Source: Oscillospiraceae bacterium (GTDB lineage: Bacteria > Bacillota > Clostridia > Oscillospirales > Oscillospiraceae). Taken from it: a stretch of 35,373 nt of DNA. The stretch is from assembly GCA_017406005.1 (NCBI GenBank), contig JAFQZI010000167.1, forward strand, positions 1 through 35,373, written 5' to 3'. The notes beneath the pieces were generated by a model that did not search any database, was not told the DNA's origin, and saw nothing but the letters and a program-made list of their open reading frames with translations. Below are positions 1-8,670 of the stretch, piece by piece. Position numbers and translations under genes: made by a program. Every line of letters starts with the position of its first letter. The stretch's first letter is position 1.

Positions 1-1488
1 AGAAAACTTCCCGGTCAGGTACCGGATATAGCAGGTCGGATCAAACTTCCCGCAGGTGCGCTCGAGCAGTTCCATCGGCGGATAGAGCGCACTGTACTGA
101 TGGATATGTTCACGCAGCCAGGCTGTGGCAGGGGCAAGATCCCCGGAAGCAATGCTGTCCCAAACGGTGGGAACCTGCTCTTCCATCTTGAGGACCATCT
201 GTGCGCCGTAGGCACTGCCCAGCGCGTATGAGGGGAAGTATCCGAACGCTCCACCCGACCAGTGGGAATCCTGCAGGCAGCCCTCCCGATTGGTTTGCGG
301 GCGGATGCCGAGGTATTCCTCATAAAGATCATTCCATACGGCGGGAACATCCGACACGGCAAGGGATCCGCCGATCAGCTGCTTCTCTATCTCGTAGCGC
401 ACCATCACGTGCAGGGAATAGGTCAGCTCGTCCGCTTCCGTGCGGATCAGGGACGGCTCCGAATAGTTGATCTCTCGGTAGAACTGCTCGTCCGTCACGT
501 CAGCAAGCTGCTCCGGGAAGACTTCACGGCAGGCCTTCAAAAGCGGAGCCGAAAATGCCTTGCTTCGGCCGATGATGTTTTCATAAAAGCGGCTCTGGCT
601 CTCGTGCATGCTCATGGACGCACCGCCGTACAGGCAGGTGTAGTTGAACCGGTCGTCTCCGTTCATCTCATAGATCGCGTGGCCGCCCTCATGCAGCACG
701 GAATAAATGGAAGATAAAAACGACTTCTCATGATAGTGTGTGGTGATGCGGAGGTCTCTGTTGTTAAAACCGGTGGTAAACGGATGCTCCGTTGTGCCGA
801 GCACGCAGCGCTTTGGGTCGATCCCTTCCAGCTCCATCAGGGCATGGGCGAGCTTCTCCTGTCCGTCGAGCGGATAGGAACGGAGGGCAAATTCCTCATG
901 CGGCCTCCGGACCTGCTTTATTTTTTCGATCAGCGGGACGATTCCTTTCCGGACAGTCGTAAAGAAGGCATCACAGGCCGTCATGGTAAGCCCTTCCTCA
1001 AAACTGTCGAGCAGGACATTATACGGCTCTTCTTCCGGATTCCAGAGTGATGCCATACGCCGGTTCGCAGCAATCAGCTTCTCCAGATAGGGGGCGAAGA
1101 GGGCAAAATCATTGTCGTTCTTCGCCTTGATCCAGACATTTGACGCTTCGCTTGTGAGCATGGAATACTGCATGTATTCCTCCGCCGGGATTTTGATGAT
1201 TTTCCCGGTCTCTCTGCGGAGGACCTTTACTTCGCGCCTTGTCTGTTCATCCAGCTCATCGGCATGCTCCTCCAGCTCATCCAGCAGGCGCTGTGTTTCC
1301 GGTGAGGCAGCCAGTTCATACTCCATCTCACTGAGAACGCCCATTGTTCTCGCACGGCCCTCTACAGAGTCCTCCGGGGCGATCGTCACGCCGTCACAGT
1401 ACAGGAGCCCGCTCGCATGTGACAGTGCTGCCTGTTTTGCTTCTATTTCGCGCAGCTTTTCAACGGCTGCTTCTTTTTCAAATGCCAT
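1..1488 (-). CDS. M32 family metallocarboxypeptidase (Taq type), C-terminus cut by window edge
   Basis: Zinc carboxypeptidase that removes C-terminal residues from peptides, normally cytoplasmic. The frame is open from an ATG at 1488 through position 1, giving 496 residues; family members are about 500 residues, so probably only a dozen or so C-terminal residues are missing. The zinc motif HEGGH is at residues 266-270, and the following stretch with a HESQSR motif fits the third metal ligand region of M32. No signal peptide is visible. The start is supported by AAGGAG just upstream on the minus strand and by a good promoter at 1526-1554. It is divergent from proC. The motif and length make the M32 assignment firm; the physiological substrate is unknown, most likely recycling of peptides from intracellular protein turnover. 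Confidence 0.93.
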   Translation of the reverse strand, partial: MAFEKEAAVEKLREIEAKQAALSHASGLLYCDGVTIAPEDSVEGRARTMGVLSEMEYELAASPETQRLLDELEEHADELDEQTRREVKVLRRETGKIIKIPAEEYMQYSMLTSEASNVWIKAKNDNDFALFAPYLEKLIAANRRMASLWNPEEEPYNVLLDSFEEGLTMTACDAFFTTVRKGIVPLIEKIKQVRRPHEEFALRSYPLDGQEKLAHALMELEGIDPKRCVLGTTEHPFTTGFNNRDLRITTHYHEKSFLSSIYSVLHEGGHAIYEMNGDDRFNYTCLYGGASMSMHESQSRFYENIIGRSKAFSAPLLKACREVFPEQLADVTDEQFYREINYSEPSLIRTEADELTYSLHVMVRYEIEKQLIGGSLAVSDVPAVWNDLYEEYLGIRPQTNREGCLQDSHWSGGAFGYFPSYALGSAYGAQMVLKMEEQVPTVWDSIASGDLAPATAWLREHIHQYSALYPPMELLERTCGKFDPTCYIRYLTGKFS

Positions 1489-1525
1489 GTTTTTTCTCCT
1501 TTTCGGTGGTTTTACTGATGTTCTG

Positions 1526-1554
1526 ATTCTATCAAAATTATCCCGCGCTTTCAA
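1526..1554 (-). promoter_or_regulatory. sigma-A promoter of the M32 carboxypeptidase
   Basis: Read on the minus strand, TTGAAA (1549-1554) and TAGAAT (1526-1531) are separated by exactly 17 bases, placing the transcription start about 30 bases before the start codon at 1488. Confidence 0.6.
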
Positions 1555-1569
1555 GCCGAATGTAAAAGG

Positions 1570-1598
1570 TAGACTTCTTCTTCCCTTTCGTATATAAT
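1570..1598 (+). promoter_or_regulatory. sigma-A promoter of proC
   Basis: TAGACT (1570-1575), a 17-base spacer and a consensus TATAAT (1593-1598) lie about 40 bases upstream of proC. The -35 boxes of this promoter and the divergent carboxypeptidase promoter are only about 15 bases apart. Confidence 0.65.
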
Positions 1599-1638
1599 AG
1601 ATGTATCTTTTTTATCACACGAAAAAGGAGTACAAACC

Positions 1639-2430
1639 ATGAAAATAGGATTTATCGGGACAGGACATATGGGAGGTGCACTGGCAAAAGCCGCTTCCCA
1701 GAACGGAAGCAACACCCTTCTGCTTGCCAACAGGCATCCGGAAAAAGCGCAGAAGCTCGCAGAAATCATCGGCGGCACTCCCTGCGACAATCTTCAGGCC
1801 GCTTCCGAGGCAGATTATCTGTTTCTCGGTGTTAAGCCGCAGATGCTGGAGGGGATGCTGATCGGGATCGAAGATACGCTGAGAGAGCGGAAAACCCCCT
1901 TTGTTATCGTCTCCATGGTCGCAGGGCGGTCCATCGCACAGCTGCAGGAGATGCTTGGATTCAATGCACCGGTCATTCGGATCATGCCGAATACGCCTGT
2001 ATCCGTCGGAGCAGGGATGATCCTCTATTGCTGCAGCAGTGAGGTATCCCCGGAAGCAGAAGACGGATTTCTCAGCGCCATGACTTTTGCCGGCCGGTTT
2101 GTCAGGATTGAAGAACGTCTGGCTAATATCGGCTCCGTGGTTTCCGGGTGTGGCCCGGCTTTTGCCTCTCTCTTTCTGGAAGCACTGGCGGACGGCGGTG
2201 TTGCCTGCGGCATGCCGCGGGACCAGGCTCTGGAAGTATCTGCGCAGATGCTGCTCGGCACTGCCAAGATGGCTCTGGAATCCCGTGCCCATCCCGGGCA
2301 GATGAAAGACGCCGTCTGTTCTCCGGGAGGCACCACCATTCAGGGCGTGCGTGTTCTGGAGGAAAACGCATTCCGCGCCGCCGTGATGGACGCCGTGATT
2401 GCCGCCTACGAGAAAACCGTTAATCTGTAA
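1639..2430 (+). CDS. proC: pyrroline-5-carboxylate reductase
   Basis: Catalyses the last step of proline synthesis, NAD(P)H-dependent reduction of 1-pyrroline-5-carboxylate to L-proline, in the cytoplasm. The 263-residue product has the usual family length. The N-terminal Rossmann fold shows GTGHMG at residues 7-12, and the C-terminal dimerisation and active-site domain carries GCGPAF at 170-175 and the family signature SPGGTTIQG at 228-236. AAAGGAG sits 8-9 bases before the ATG. It is transcribed alone from its own promoter; the next gene has a separate promoter, and no other proline synthesis gene is adjacent. In anaerobes that degrade hydroxyproline, ProC also reduces the product of the radical enzyme HypD, but the radical enzyme in this window does not look like HypD. 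Confidence 0.96.
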   Translation: MKIGFIGTGHMGGALAKAASQNGSNTLLLANRHPEKAQKLAEIIGGTPCDNLQAASEADYLFLGVKPQMLEGMLIGIEDTLRERKTPFVIVSMVAGRSIAQLQEMLGFNAPVIRIMPNTPVSVGAGMILYCCSSEVSPEAEDGFLSAMTFAGRFVRIEERLANIGSVVSGCGPAFASLFLEALADGGVACGMPRDQALEVSAQMLLGTAKMALESRAHPGQMKDAVCSPGGTTIQGVRVLEENAFRAAVMDAVIAAYEKTVNL

Positions 2431-2453
2431 CCTGGTTTATAAATAAACAAAGG

Positions 2454-2483
2454 TTGCATTATTGATCTGCTGTGTGCTAAAAT
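2454..2483 (+). promoter_or_regulatory. promoter of the FMN_bind flavoprotein gene
   Basis: TTGCAT (2454-2459) and TAAAAT (2478-2483) are separated by 18 bases, with a TGC directly before the -10 box, as in extended -10 promoters. It shows that the flavoprotein gene is transcribed separately from proC. Confidence 0.55.
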
Positions 2484-2532
2484 TGGTTATGCTTCGATCC
2501 AAAAAATGCAGAAAAAGAAAGGATGACACAAC

Positions 2533-3696
2533 ATGAAGCAAACCAAACTGATCCTCGCCGTGCTGTTGATTGCAGCCATGCTTGCGGGCAGCACCTCCCT
2601 CGCCTATGCAGACAGCGCAACGGCGACAGCACAGGGTCTGGAAGAGACCGTTACCGTAACTCTCACCCTGGAAGACGGCATCATTACAGCCGTCGATGCA
2701 CAGACAGACAAGGAAGACCTCACCATCGGCCGCCAGGCGCTCGAAAAACTGCCGACCGCCATGGTGGAGCAGAACACTGTCAAGGTGGATGCGATTTCCG
2801 GTGCCACCAGCACGAGCAACGCCGTCATCTCCGCTGCTACCAGCGCCTATATGGAGCTGACCGGCACACAGGTCAATCTCGACGCCTGGGCAAAAGGGAT
2901 GGGCTATCTTAAGGCGGAAGACTTCCAGATGGTTACAGGCGCGGATGCCATCACCTCCGCCACGGAATCCGGCAAAGGCGGCATCAACTTCGGTGATATG
3001 GATCTCAGCGATGAGCTCAAGAGCGAGCTGCTGCTGGAGTACCTGAAGGGTGCTGAAAACAACTACCGCGAGATGTACCAGATCGCCACCGCCTACAACA
3101 ATGTGCCCACCATCGGAAGCGTGGAGTATGTGCTGGATCCCGCCGATCTTTCCCTCTTCGGTTCCAGTGAAACGAACACCGCCAAGCTCAACAATATGGA
3201 CCTCAATCCGCAGGTCGACCTCTACTGGACGCGCCAGATCCGCGAAGGCGATATCTGCTCCGAAGCGGTGCCTGTTCTCCCGACCTATTTCATGAGCTAC
3301 GGTGTACAGTTCACCGGCACCTACAGGAGAATCGTGTTCGCAGAGCTGAGCGAGGAGGAAATTCCTGTCTTCGTCAACAAGGCACGCGTCTACTTCGCAA
3401 CACTGAGCAACACTGCTCCTCTGGCAGCGCAGAGCGACGAGGATCTGTATGCCTATCTCTGCTCTTCTCCGATGAATTTCTACCAGATCGTTCCGAGCCG
3501 CATTGTTATCACCTCCCCGTGGTTCCTGAACGTGTATGACACCGGCTATTCCCGCCAGTTCATTAGCCAGGAACTGCAGGATAAGCTTGCCGCCTTCGTC
3601 GCTGAGAAGTATCCGGAAGCTGCCGGCCTTACCATGCTCGATTTTGCAACCTTCTCCGCAACAGGCCTCAAAACCCAGCAGATCATCAAATTCTGA
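2533..3696 (+). CDS. exported FMN_bind flavoprotein with a PNPOx-like second half
   Basis: Predicted extracytoplasmic flavin protein of 387 residues. A signal peptide ends near residue 26 (cut AYA/DS), without a lipobox cysteine. Residues about 35-110 look like an FMN_bind domain: DAISGATS at 86-93 fits the flavinylation motif in which ApbE attaches FMN to the threonine, here Thr92. A second motif, DAITSAT at 138-144, is a near copy. Residues about 170-300 (the stretch around NPQVDLYW at 225-232 and a following GVQFTGTYRR) resemble the split-barrel fold of pyridoxamine-phosphate-oxidase-like proteins; this part is my inference from pattern only. The ATG is preceded by AAAGAAAGG. Codon use is strongly biased, as in nifJ, suggesting high expression. 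A role in extracellular electron transfer is plausible, but the partner and acceptor are unknown, and no apbE or rnf genes are in the window. Confidence 0.75.
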   Translation: MKQTKLILAVLLIAAMLAGSTSLAYADSATATAQGLEETVTVTLTLEDGIITAVDAQTDKEDLTIGRQALEKLPTAMVEQNTVKVDAISGATSTSNAVISAATSAYMELTGTQVNLDAWAKGMGYLKAEDFQMVTGADAITSATESGKGGINFGDMDLSDELKSELLLEYLKGAENNYREMYQIATAYNNVPTIGSVEYVLDPADLSLFGSSETNTAKLNNMDLNPQVDLYWTRQIREGDICSEAVPVLPTYFMSYGVQFTGTYRRIVFAELSEEEIPVFVNKARVYFATLSNTAPLAAQSDEDLYAYLCSSPMNFYQIVPSRIVITSPWFLNVYDTGYSRQFISQELQDKLAAFVAEKYPEAAGLTMLDFATFSATGLKTQQIIKF

Positions 3697-3718
3697 GGAA
3701 TCGATTCATACCTACCGA

Positions 3719-3749
3719 CCGCCGGACTTTTCCGGCGGCCTTTTCTTTT
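3719..3749 (+). terminator. intrinsic terminator after the flavoprotein gene
   Basis: An 8-bp perfect stem (CCGCCGGA at 3719-3726, TCCGGCGG at 3731-3738) with a 4-base loop is followed by a T-rich tract (TTTTCTTTT). Confidence 0.85.
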
Positions 3750-3778
3750 ATGAATACAAGAAAAATCCTTCTTGACGG

Positions 3779-3807
3779 TTGCCTTTTTCCTGAAATGATG
3801 TTATAGT
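3779..3807 (+). promoter_or_regulatory. promoter of nifJ
   Basis: TTGCCT (3779-3784), a 17-base spacer and TATAGT (3802-3807) lie about 50 bases before the start codon. A better-looking TTGACG at 3772-3777 is 24 bases from this -10 box, too far to be its -35. Confidence 0.5.
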
Positions 3808-3859
3808 ATATCTGTCTGTTTTGAGGCAGAAATTACTTGTAATGGAGATGAACTAAGCT

Positions 3860-6800
3860 ATGATTGAGCGTCACTTCAAATCGATGGACGGTAACAACGC
3901 AGCCGCCCACGTATCCTATGCATTCACAGAAGTAGCAGCAATCTACCCGATTACCCCGTCCAGCCCGATGGCTGACTATGTGGATCAGTGGTCCGCAGCA
4001 GGCAGAAAGAATCTTTTCGGCAGCACTGTCAAAGTGCAGGAAATGCAGGCTGAGTCCGGTGCAGCAGGCGCTGTCCACGGCAGCCTGAACGCAGGCGCCC
4101 TTACGACGACCTACACCGCATCCCAGGGCCTTCTGCTGATGGTTCCGAACATGTACAAGATCGCCGGCGAACTTCTCCCCGGTGTCTTCCATGTCACAGC
4201 CCGCGCTCTCGCATCCCACACCCTCAGCATTTTCGGTGACCATTCCGACGTAATGGCTTGCCGTCAGACAGGTTTCGCCATGCTGTGCGAATCCAACGTT
4301 CAGGAAGTTATGGACCTCAGCCCGGTTGCCCACCTCGCAGCCATCAAGGGCAGAGTGCCTTTCCTCAACTTCTTTGACGGTTTCCGTACCTCCCACGAAA
4401 TCCAAAAGATCCAGGTTTGGGACTATGAAGACTTTGCCGACATGATCGACATGAAGGCTGTGGAAGAGTTCCGTGCCCGTGCCCTGAACCCGAATCATCC
4501 CACCATGCGCGGCTCTCACGAAAATGGTGATATTTTCTTCCAGAACCGTGAAGCAAGCAACCCCTACTACGAGGCAATCCCCGCAGTCGTCGAAGAGTAC
4601 ATGGGCAAGATCAACGAGAAGCTCGGCACCGACTACTCTCTCTTTAACTACTATGGTGCTCCCGATGCCGACCGCGTCATCGTAGCCATGGGCTCCATCT
4701 GCGACGTTGCAGAAGAAGTGATCGATTACCTCACCGCACAGGGCGAGAAGGTCGGTCTCGTAAAGGTCCGCCTGTTCCGTCCGTTCTGCCCGGATAAGCT
4801 CATCGCAGCTATCCCCGCAACCGCAAAGAAGATCGCCGTTCTCGACCGCACCAAGGAACCCGGCGCCCAGGGCGAGCCTCTCTACCTCGACGTTGTCACT
4901 GCTCTGGCAAATGCCGGCAAGAATGACATCACCGTGATCGGCGGCCGCTACGGCCTCGGCTCCAAGGATACTCCTCCTGCTTCCGTCTTCGCTGTATACA
5001 ACGAACTGAAGAAGGCCGAGATGAAGCGCCAGTTCACCATCGGTATCATTGATGATGTGACCAACCTCTCTCTCGAAGAGACCAAGGCTCCCTCCACCAC
5101 GCCGGCCGGCACCATCGAGTGCAAGTTCTGGGGTCTCGGCGGCGACGGTACTGTCGGTGCAAACAAGAACTCCTGCAAGATCATCGGCGACCATACAGAC
5201 AAGTATGTTCAGGCCTACTTCCAGTATGACTCCAAGAAGACCGGCGGTGTCACCATCAGCCACCTGCGCTTCGGTGACAAGCCCATCAAGAGCCCGTACT
5301 ACATCAACCAGGCTGACTTTGTTGCCTGCCACGTTCCTTCCTACATCATGAAGGGCTTCCCCATTGCCCGTGATGTAAAGCCCGGCGGCATCTTCCTCGT
5401 CAACAGCCAGTGGAACTTCGAGGAACTCGATCATCACCTCGACGCTGCTTCCAAGCGCTACATTGCCAACAACAATGTCCAGCTCTACATGATCAATGCT
5501 ATTGACCTTGCCAAGAAGATCGGCATGGGCAAGCGCACCAACACCATTCTCCAGTCTGCTTTCTTCTCCCTCGCAAAGGTTCTGCCCGAGGCAGAGGCGA
5601 TCGGCTACATGAAGGATGCCGCTCTCCACTCCTACCTCAAGAAGGGCCAGGATGTCGTTGACATGAACTACAATGCCATCGACGCCGGCGCAACCGCCTA
5701 CACGAAGGTTGAAGTTCCCGAGAGCTGGAAGACCGCAGAAGACAAGGCTGCTGAGAGCAAGCACACCGGCCTTGCCAAGACCTTTGAGATGGTCAACAAC
5801 ATTCTTGATCCGGTTGACCGTATGGACGGTGATTCCCTGCCCGTATCCAAGTTCGTTGATCACGCAGACGGCACCTTCCCGCTCGGTGCTTCCGCATACG
5901 AGAAGCGCGGCATTGCAGTTTCCGTTCCGGAATGGAATGCCGACAAGTGCATCCAGTGCAACAACTGTGCATTCGTCTGCCCGCATGCTACCATCCGCCC
6001 GTTCGCACTCAATGCTGAAGAAGCTGCTGCAGCTCCTGCAAACACCAAGCTTGCTGAAATCAAAGTCGGCAAAGGCAAGGGTGAATATCAGTTCTGCATG
6101 GCAGTTTCCCCGAATGACTGCATGGGCTGTGGCGTCTGCATCAGCCAGTGCCCGGTAGGCGCCATCGAGATGAAGCCGCTTGAGAGCCAGGAAGATCAGC
6201 AGCCTGTATTCGATTACATGGTTGCAAAGGTATCCGAGAAGAAGGATATGGTCGCTTCCGACAACGTGAAGTTCAGCCAGTTCGCACAGCCGTATCTCGA
6301 GTTCTCCGGCTCCTGCGCAGGCTGCGCCGAGACAAGCTATGCCCGTCTCGTAACCCAGCTCTTCGGCGACCACATGATGATCTCCAACGCAACCGGATGC
6401 TCCTCCATCTGGGGCGGCCCGGCTGCCACTTCCCCGTACACCGTCAACAAGGAAGGCAAAGGCCCCTCCTGGGCAAACTCCCTCTTTGAAGACAACGCTG
6501 AGCACGGCCTCGGCCTCTACCTCGGCCAGAAGAAGATTCGCGACGATCTCAAAGCCAAGGTTGAAGCCATGATCGCAGCACCCAGCTGCTACTCCGGCCT
6601 TAAGGATGCCGCACAGGCATGGCTCGACACCTACAACGACGGCACCAAGAACCAGGCCGCTTCCAAGGCTCTGATCGCTGCTCTCGAAGAGTGCGTCAAC
6701 AGCATTGACGACACCATCGGCTTCTTCAAGTCCGACGCGGCAAAGTCTGCTTTCGGTGATGCACAGCCCGAGATGCTTGCAAAGGCAGAAGCTGCCAAGG

Positions 6801-7525
6801 CTGCCGGCGAGACCGTCTGCACCTGCGACGCCTGCCAGCTCGGCGCTCAGATTCTTGCACAGAAAGATTACCTCAACAAGAAGTCTGCATGGATCTTCGG
6901 CGGTGACGGCTGGGCATTCGATATCGGTTACGGCGGCGTTGACCACGTCCTCGCATCCGGTGAAGATGTCAATGTGTTCGTATTCAACACCGAAGTCTAC
7001 TCCAACACCGGCGGACAGGCTTCCAAGGCTTCCAACATCGGCCAGGTTGCACAGTTTGCAGCAGCCGGTAAGGAAATCAAGAGCAAGAGCCTCGCAGAGA
7101 TGGCTATGACCTACGGTTACGTCTACGTTGCACAGATCGCAATGGGCGCCAACAAGGTTCAGACCCTCAAGGCAATTGCAGAAGCCGAAGCATATCCCGG
7201 CCCGTCCCTCATCATTGCCTATGCACCTTGCGAGATGCACAGCATCAAAGGCGGCATGGAGAACTGCCAGAAGGAAATGGACAAGGCCGTCAAGTGCGGT
7301 TACTGGAATCTCTTCCGCTACAACCCGGCTCTGCCCGAGAAGAAGTTCACGCTCGACAGCAAGGCTCCGGCCGATGGCTTCAAAGACTTCCTCATGAACG
7401 AAGCCCGTTACAGCCGTCTGACTCGCGAGTTCCCGGCACGTGCAGAAGTTCTCTTCGACAAGGCCGAGGCAACTGCCAAGGAGCGTTACGAGCATCTCGT
7501 CAAACTCCAGGCACTGTACGAATAA
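3860..7525 (+). CDS. nifJ: pyruvate:ferredoxin (flavodoxin) oxidoreductase
   Basis: Oxidises pyruvate with CoA to acetyl-CoA, CO2 and reduced ferredoxin: the central electron-releasing step of clostridial fermentation. It is a single-chain enzyme of 1221 residues, slightly longer than the usual 1170-1200. The N-terminal domain carries YPITPSSPMAD near residues 29-39. Two 4Fe-4S motifs follow, CxxCxxCxxxC starting at Cys697 and at Cys754. The cysteines of the cluster next to thiamine diphosphate are Cys819, Cys822, Cys847 and Cys1124. The thiamine-binding GDG includes Asp1016, followed by NTEVYSNTGGQ at 1043-1053. It is monocistronic between its own promoter and terminator. Codon choice is extreme (strong preference for C-ending and selected codons), typical of a very abundant protein, and it leaves a long spurious open frame on the opposite strand. 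Confidence 0.98.
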   Translation: MIERHFKSMDGNNAAAHVSYAFTEVAAIYPITPSSPMADYVDQWSAAGRKNLFGSTVKVQEMQAESGAAGAVHGSLNAGALTTTYTASQGLLLMVPNMYKIAGELLPGVFHVTARALASHTLSIFGDHSDVMACRQTGFAMLCESNVQEVMDLSPVAHLAAIKGRVPFLNFFDGFRTSHEIQKIQVWDYEDFADMIDMKAVEEFRARALNPNHPTMRGSHENGDIFFQNREASNPYYEAIPAVVEEYMGKINEKLGTDYSLFNYYGAPDADRVIVAMGSICDVAEEVIDYLTAQGEKVGLVKVRLFRPFCPDKLIAAIPATAKKIAVLDRTKEPGAQGEPLYLDVVTALANAGKNDITVIGGRYGLGSKDTPPASVFAVYNELKKAEMKRQFTIGIIDDVTNLSLEETKAPSTTPAGTIECKFWGLGGDGTVGANKNSCKIIGDHTDKYVQAYFQYDSKKTGGVTISHLRFGDKPIKSPYYINQADFVACHVPSYIMKGFPIARDVKPGGIFLVNSQWNFEELDHHLDAASKRYIANNNVQLYMINAIDLAKKIGMGKRTNTILQSAFFSLAKVLPEAEAIGYMKDAALHSYLKKGQDVVDMNYNAIDAGATAYTKVEVPESWKTAEDKAAESKHTGLAKTFEMVNNILDPVDRMDGDSLPVSKFVDHADGTFPLGASAYEKRGIAVSVPEWNADKCIQCNNCAFVCPHATIRPFALNAEEAAAAPANTKLAEIKVGKGKGEYQFCMAVSPNDCMGCGVCISQCPVGAIEMKPLESQEDQQPVFDYMVAKVSEKKDMVASDNVKFSQFAQPYLEFSGSCAGCAETSYARLVTQLFGDHMMISNATGCSSIWGGPAATSPYTVNKEGKGPSWANSLFEDNAEHGLGLYLGQKKIRDDLKAKVEAMIAAPSCYSGLKDAAQAWLDTYNDGTKNQAASKALIAALEECVNSIDDTIGFFKSDAAKSAFGDAQPEMLAKAEAAKAAGETVCTCDACQLGAQILAQKDYLNKKSAWIFGGDGWAFDIGYGGVDHVLASGEDVNVFVFNTEVYSNTGGQASKASNIGQVAQFAAAGKEIKSKSLAEMAMTYGYVYVAQIAMGANKVQTLKAIAEAEAYPGPSLIIAYAPCEMHSIKGGMENCQKEMDKAVKCGYWNLFRYNPALPEKKFTLDSKAPADGFKDFLMNEARYSRLTREFPARAEVLFDKAEATAKERYEHLVKLQALYE

Positions 7526-7544
7526 TCTTAAATCGCATTTCTCA

Positions 7545-7580
7545 GCGGCCTCTGGAAAACCCGGAGGCCGCATTTTTCTT
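7545..7580 (+). terminator. intrinsic terminator of nifJ
   Basis: GCGGCCTC (7545-7552) pairs with GAGGCCGC (7564-7571) across an 11-base loop, followed by ATTTTTCTT. The next promoter's -35 box begins immediately after it. Confidence 0.85.
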
Positions 7581-7581
7581 C

Positions 7582-7610
7582 TTGCAAGCCTGCTGTGCAT
7601 CCTGTATAAT
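7582..7610 (+). promoter_or_regulatory. promoter of the TIM-barrel isomerase gene
   Basis: TTGCAA (7582-7587), a 17-base spacer and a consensus TATAAT (7605-7610) directly follow the nifJ terminator, so the downstream gene is an independent transcription unit. Confidence 0.7.
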
Positions 7611-7659
7611 CTCCTCAGAAAACCCAACAAACTATGATATGGAAAGGACTATATGCAAG

Positions 7660-8583
7660 ATGCTTCATTTTGGATTACTCACCGCAATTCTGGATGGATG
7701 GAATTTTGAAGAAGCGGTCGACACCGCCGCTGAAATGGGCTTTGAATGCCTGGAAGTCGCCTGCTGGCCGGCAGGCAAGGCAGAGAGGCGCTATGCAGGC
7801 GTCTCCCACATTGATGCGGAGCGCGTGCTGGAAGATGATGCCTATGCGGACTATGTAAAAAACTACGTAGAAAGCAAGAGTATGCATATCTCCTCCCTTG
7901 CCTTCTATCCCAATGCCCTGGATTCGGATGTTGCCAAGCGGGAAGCCGCCATCGCCCACCTCAAGGCGCTGATCAAAGCATCCGCCAAACTGGGTGTAGG
8001 CATGGTAACGACGTTTATCGGCCGCGACCAGGCAAAGACTGTTGAGGAAAACCTCGAACTTGTAAAAGAAATCTGGCCGCCGATCATCGCCCTGGCGGAA
8101 GAAAACAACGTCAAGGTCGCCATTGAAAACTGCCCGATGCTCTTCGGCAAAGACCAGTGGCCCGGCGGACAGAACCTCATGTGCACGCCGGCTCTTTTCC
8201 GGAAGCTCTTTGAGATCCTCCCGTCTCCGAACTTCGGCATCAATTTTGACCCGAGCCATTATGTCTGGCAGCAGATGGACTACATCAGGACCATCTATGA
8301 GTTCAAGGATAAGATCTTCCATATCCACTTCAAGGATATCAAGCTCTATCCGGAAAAACTGGCGGAATGCGGCGTGCTGGCCTATCCGCTGGACTATATG
8401 AGCCCGAAGATTCCCGGCCTCGGCGACGTGAACTGGAGCGCATTTGTCTCTGCCCTCAATGACATCCGCTATAACGGGGATGCGGTCATTGAGGTGGAAG
8501 ACAAAGCGTTTGAAGGCAGCAGGGAAGACATCCTCAAATCCATCCGCCTCAGCAAGCACTATCTCGACAACTACATCGGTTAA
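7660..8583 (+). CDS. sugar phosphate isomerase/epimerase-like TIM-barrel protein (xylose isomerase-like)
   Basis: A 307-residue cytoplasmic protein of the AP-endonuclease-2/xylose-isomerase-like TIM-barrel family, which includes sugar epimerases, IolE-type dehydratases and enzymes acting on 3-keto sugars. The expected metal ligands are visible: Glu156 in AIENCP, Asp197 in NFDPSH, His223 in HIHFKD and Glu278 in VIEVED. The frame is open well upstream, even into nifJ, but only the ATG at 7660 has a ribosome site (AAAGGA at 7643-7648) downstream of the promoter; an in-frame ATG at 7639 lacks one. It has its own promoter and terminator. It lies near a ROK kinase, a Gfo/Idh/MocA dehydrogenase and a sugar importer. 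TIM-barrel and Gfo/Idh enzymes often work together on oxidised sugars, so a link is possible. The exact reaction cannot be assigned. Confidence 0.85.
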   Translation: MLHFGLLTAILDGWNFEEAVDTAAEMGFECLEVACWPAGKAERRYAGVSHIDAERVLEDDAYADYVKNYVESKSMHISSLAFYPNALDSDVAKREAAIAHLKALIKASAKLGVGMVTTFIGRDQAKTVEENLELVKEIWPPIIALAEENNVKVAIENCPMLFGKDQWPGGQNLMCTPALFRKLFEILPSPNFGINFDPSHYVWQQMDYIRTIYEFKDKIFHIHFKDIKLYPEKLAECGVLAYPLDYMSPKIPGLGDVNWSAFVSALNDIRYNGDAVIEVEDKAFEGSREDILKSIRLSKHYLDNYIG

Positions 8584-8589
8584 ATCACA

Positions 8590-8620
8590 CGGGAGGGCCT
8601 CACGCCCTCCCGCTTTTATT
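8590..8620 (+). terminator. intrinsic terminator after the isomerase-like gene
   Basis: A 9-bp perfect stem (8590-8598 with 8604-8612, CGGGAGGGC and its complement) with a 5-base loop is followed by CTTTTATT. Confidence 0.9.
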
Positions 8621-8670
8621 CAGCAAAAGATGTATTGCTTTTAAAAAATGTTCTTTGCAGACCGCCTTGT

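Noticed and set aside
3772-3807. TTGACG at 3772-3777 as the nifJ -35 box
   Set aside because: It is 24 bases from the only good -10 box; TTGCCT at 3779-3784 gives the normal 17-base spacing.
3833-7630. 1265-codon open frame on the strand opposite nifJ
   Set aside because: It exactly shadows nifJ, has no recognisable motifs, and is explained by nifJ's extreme codon bias, which removes stop codons from the complementary frame.
7228-7659. Long N-terminal extension of the TIM-barrel protein frame into nifJ
   Set aside because: The extension would run through the nifJ terminator and upstream of the gene's own promoter; the ATG at 7660 has a proper ribosome site and fits the family start.
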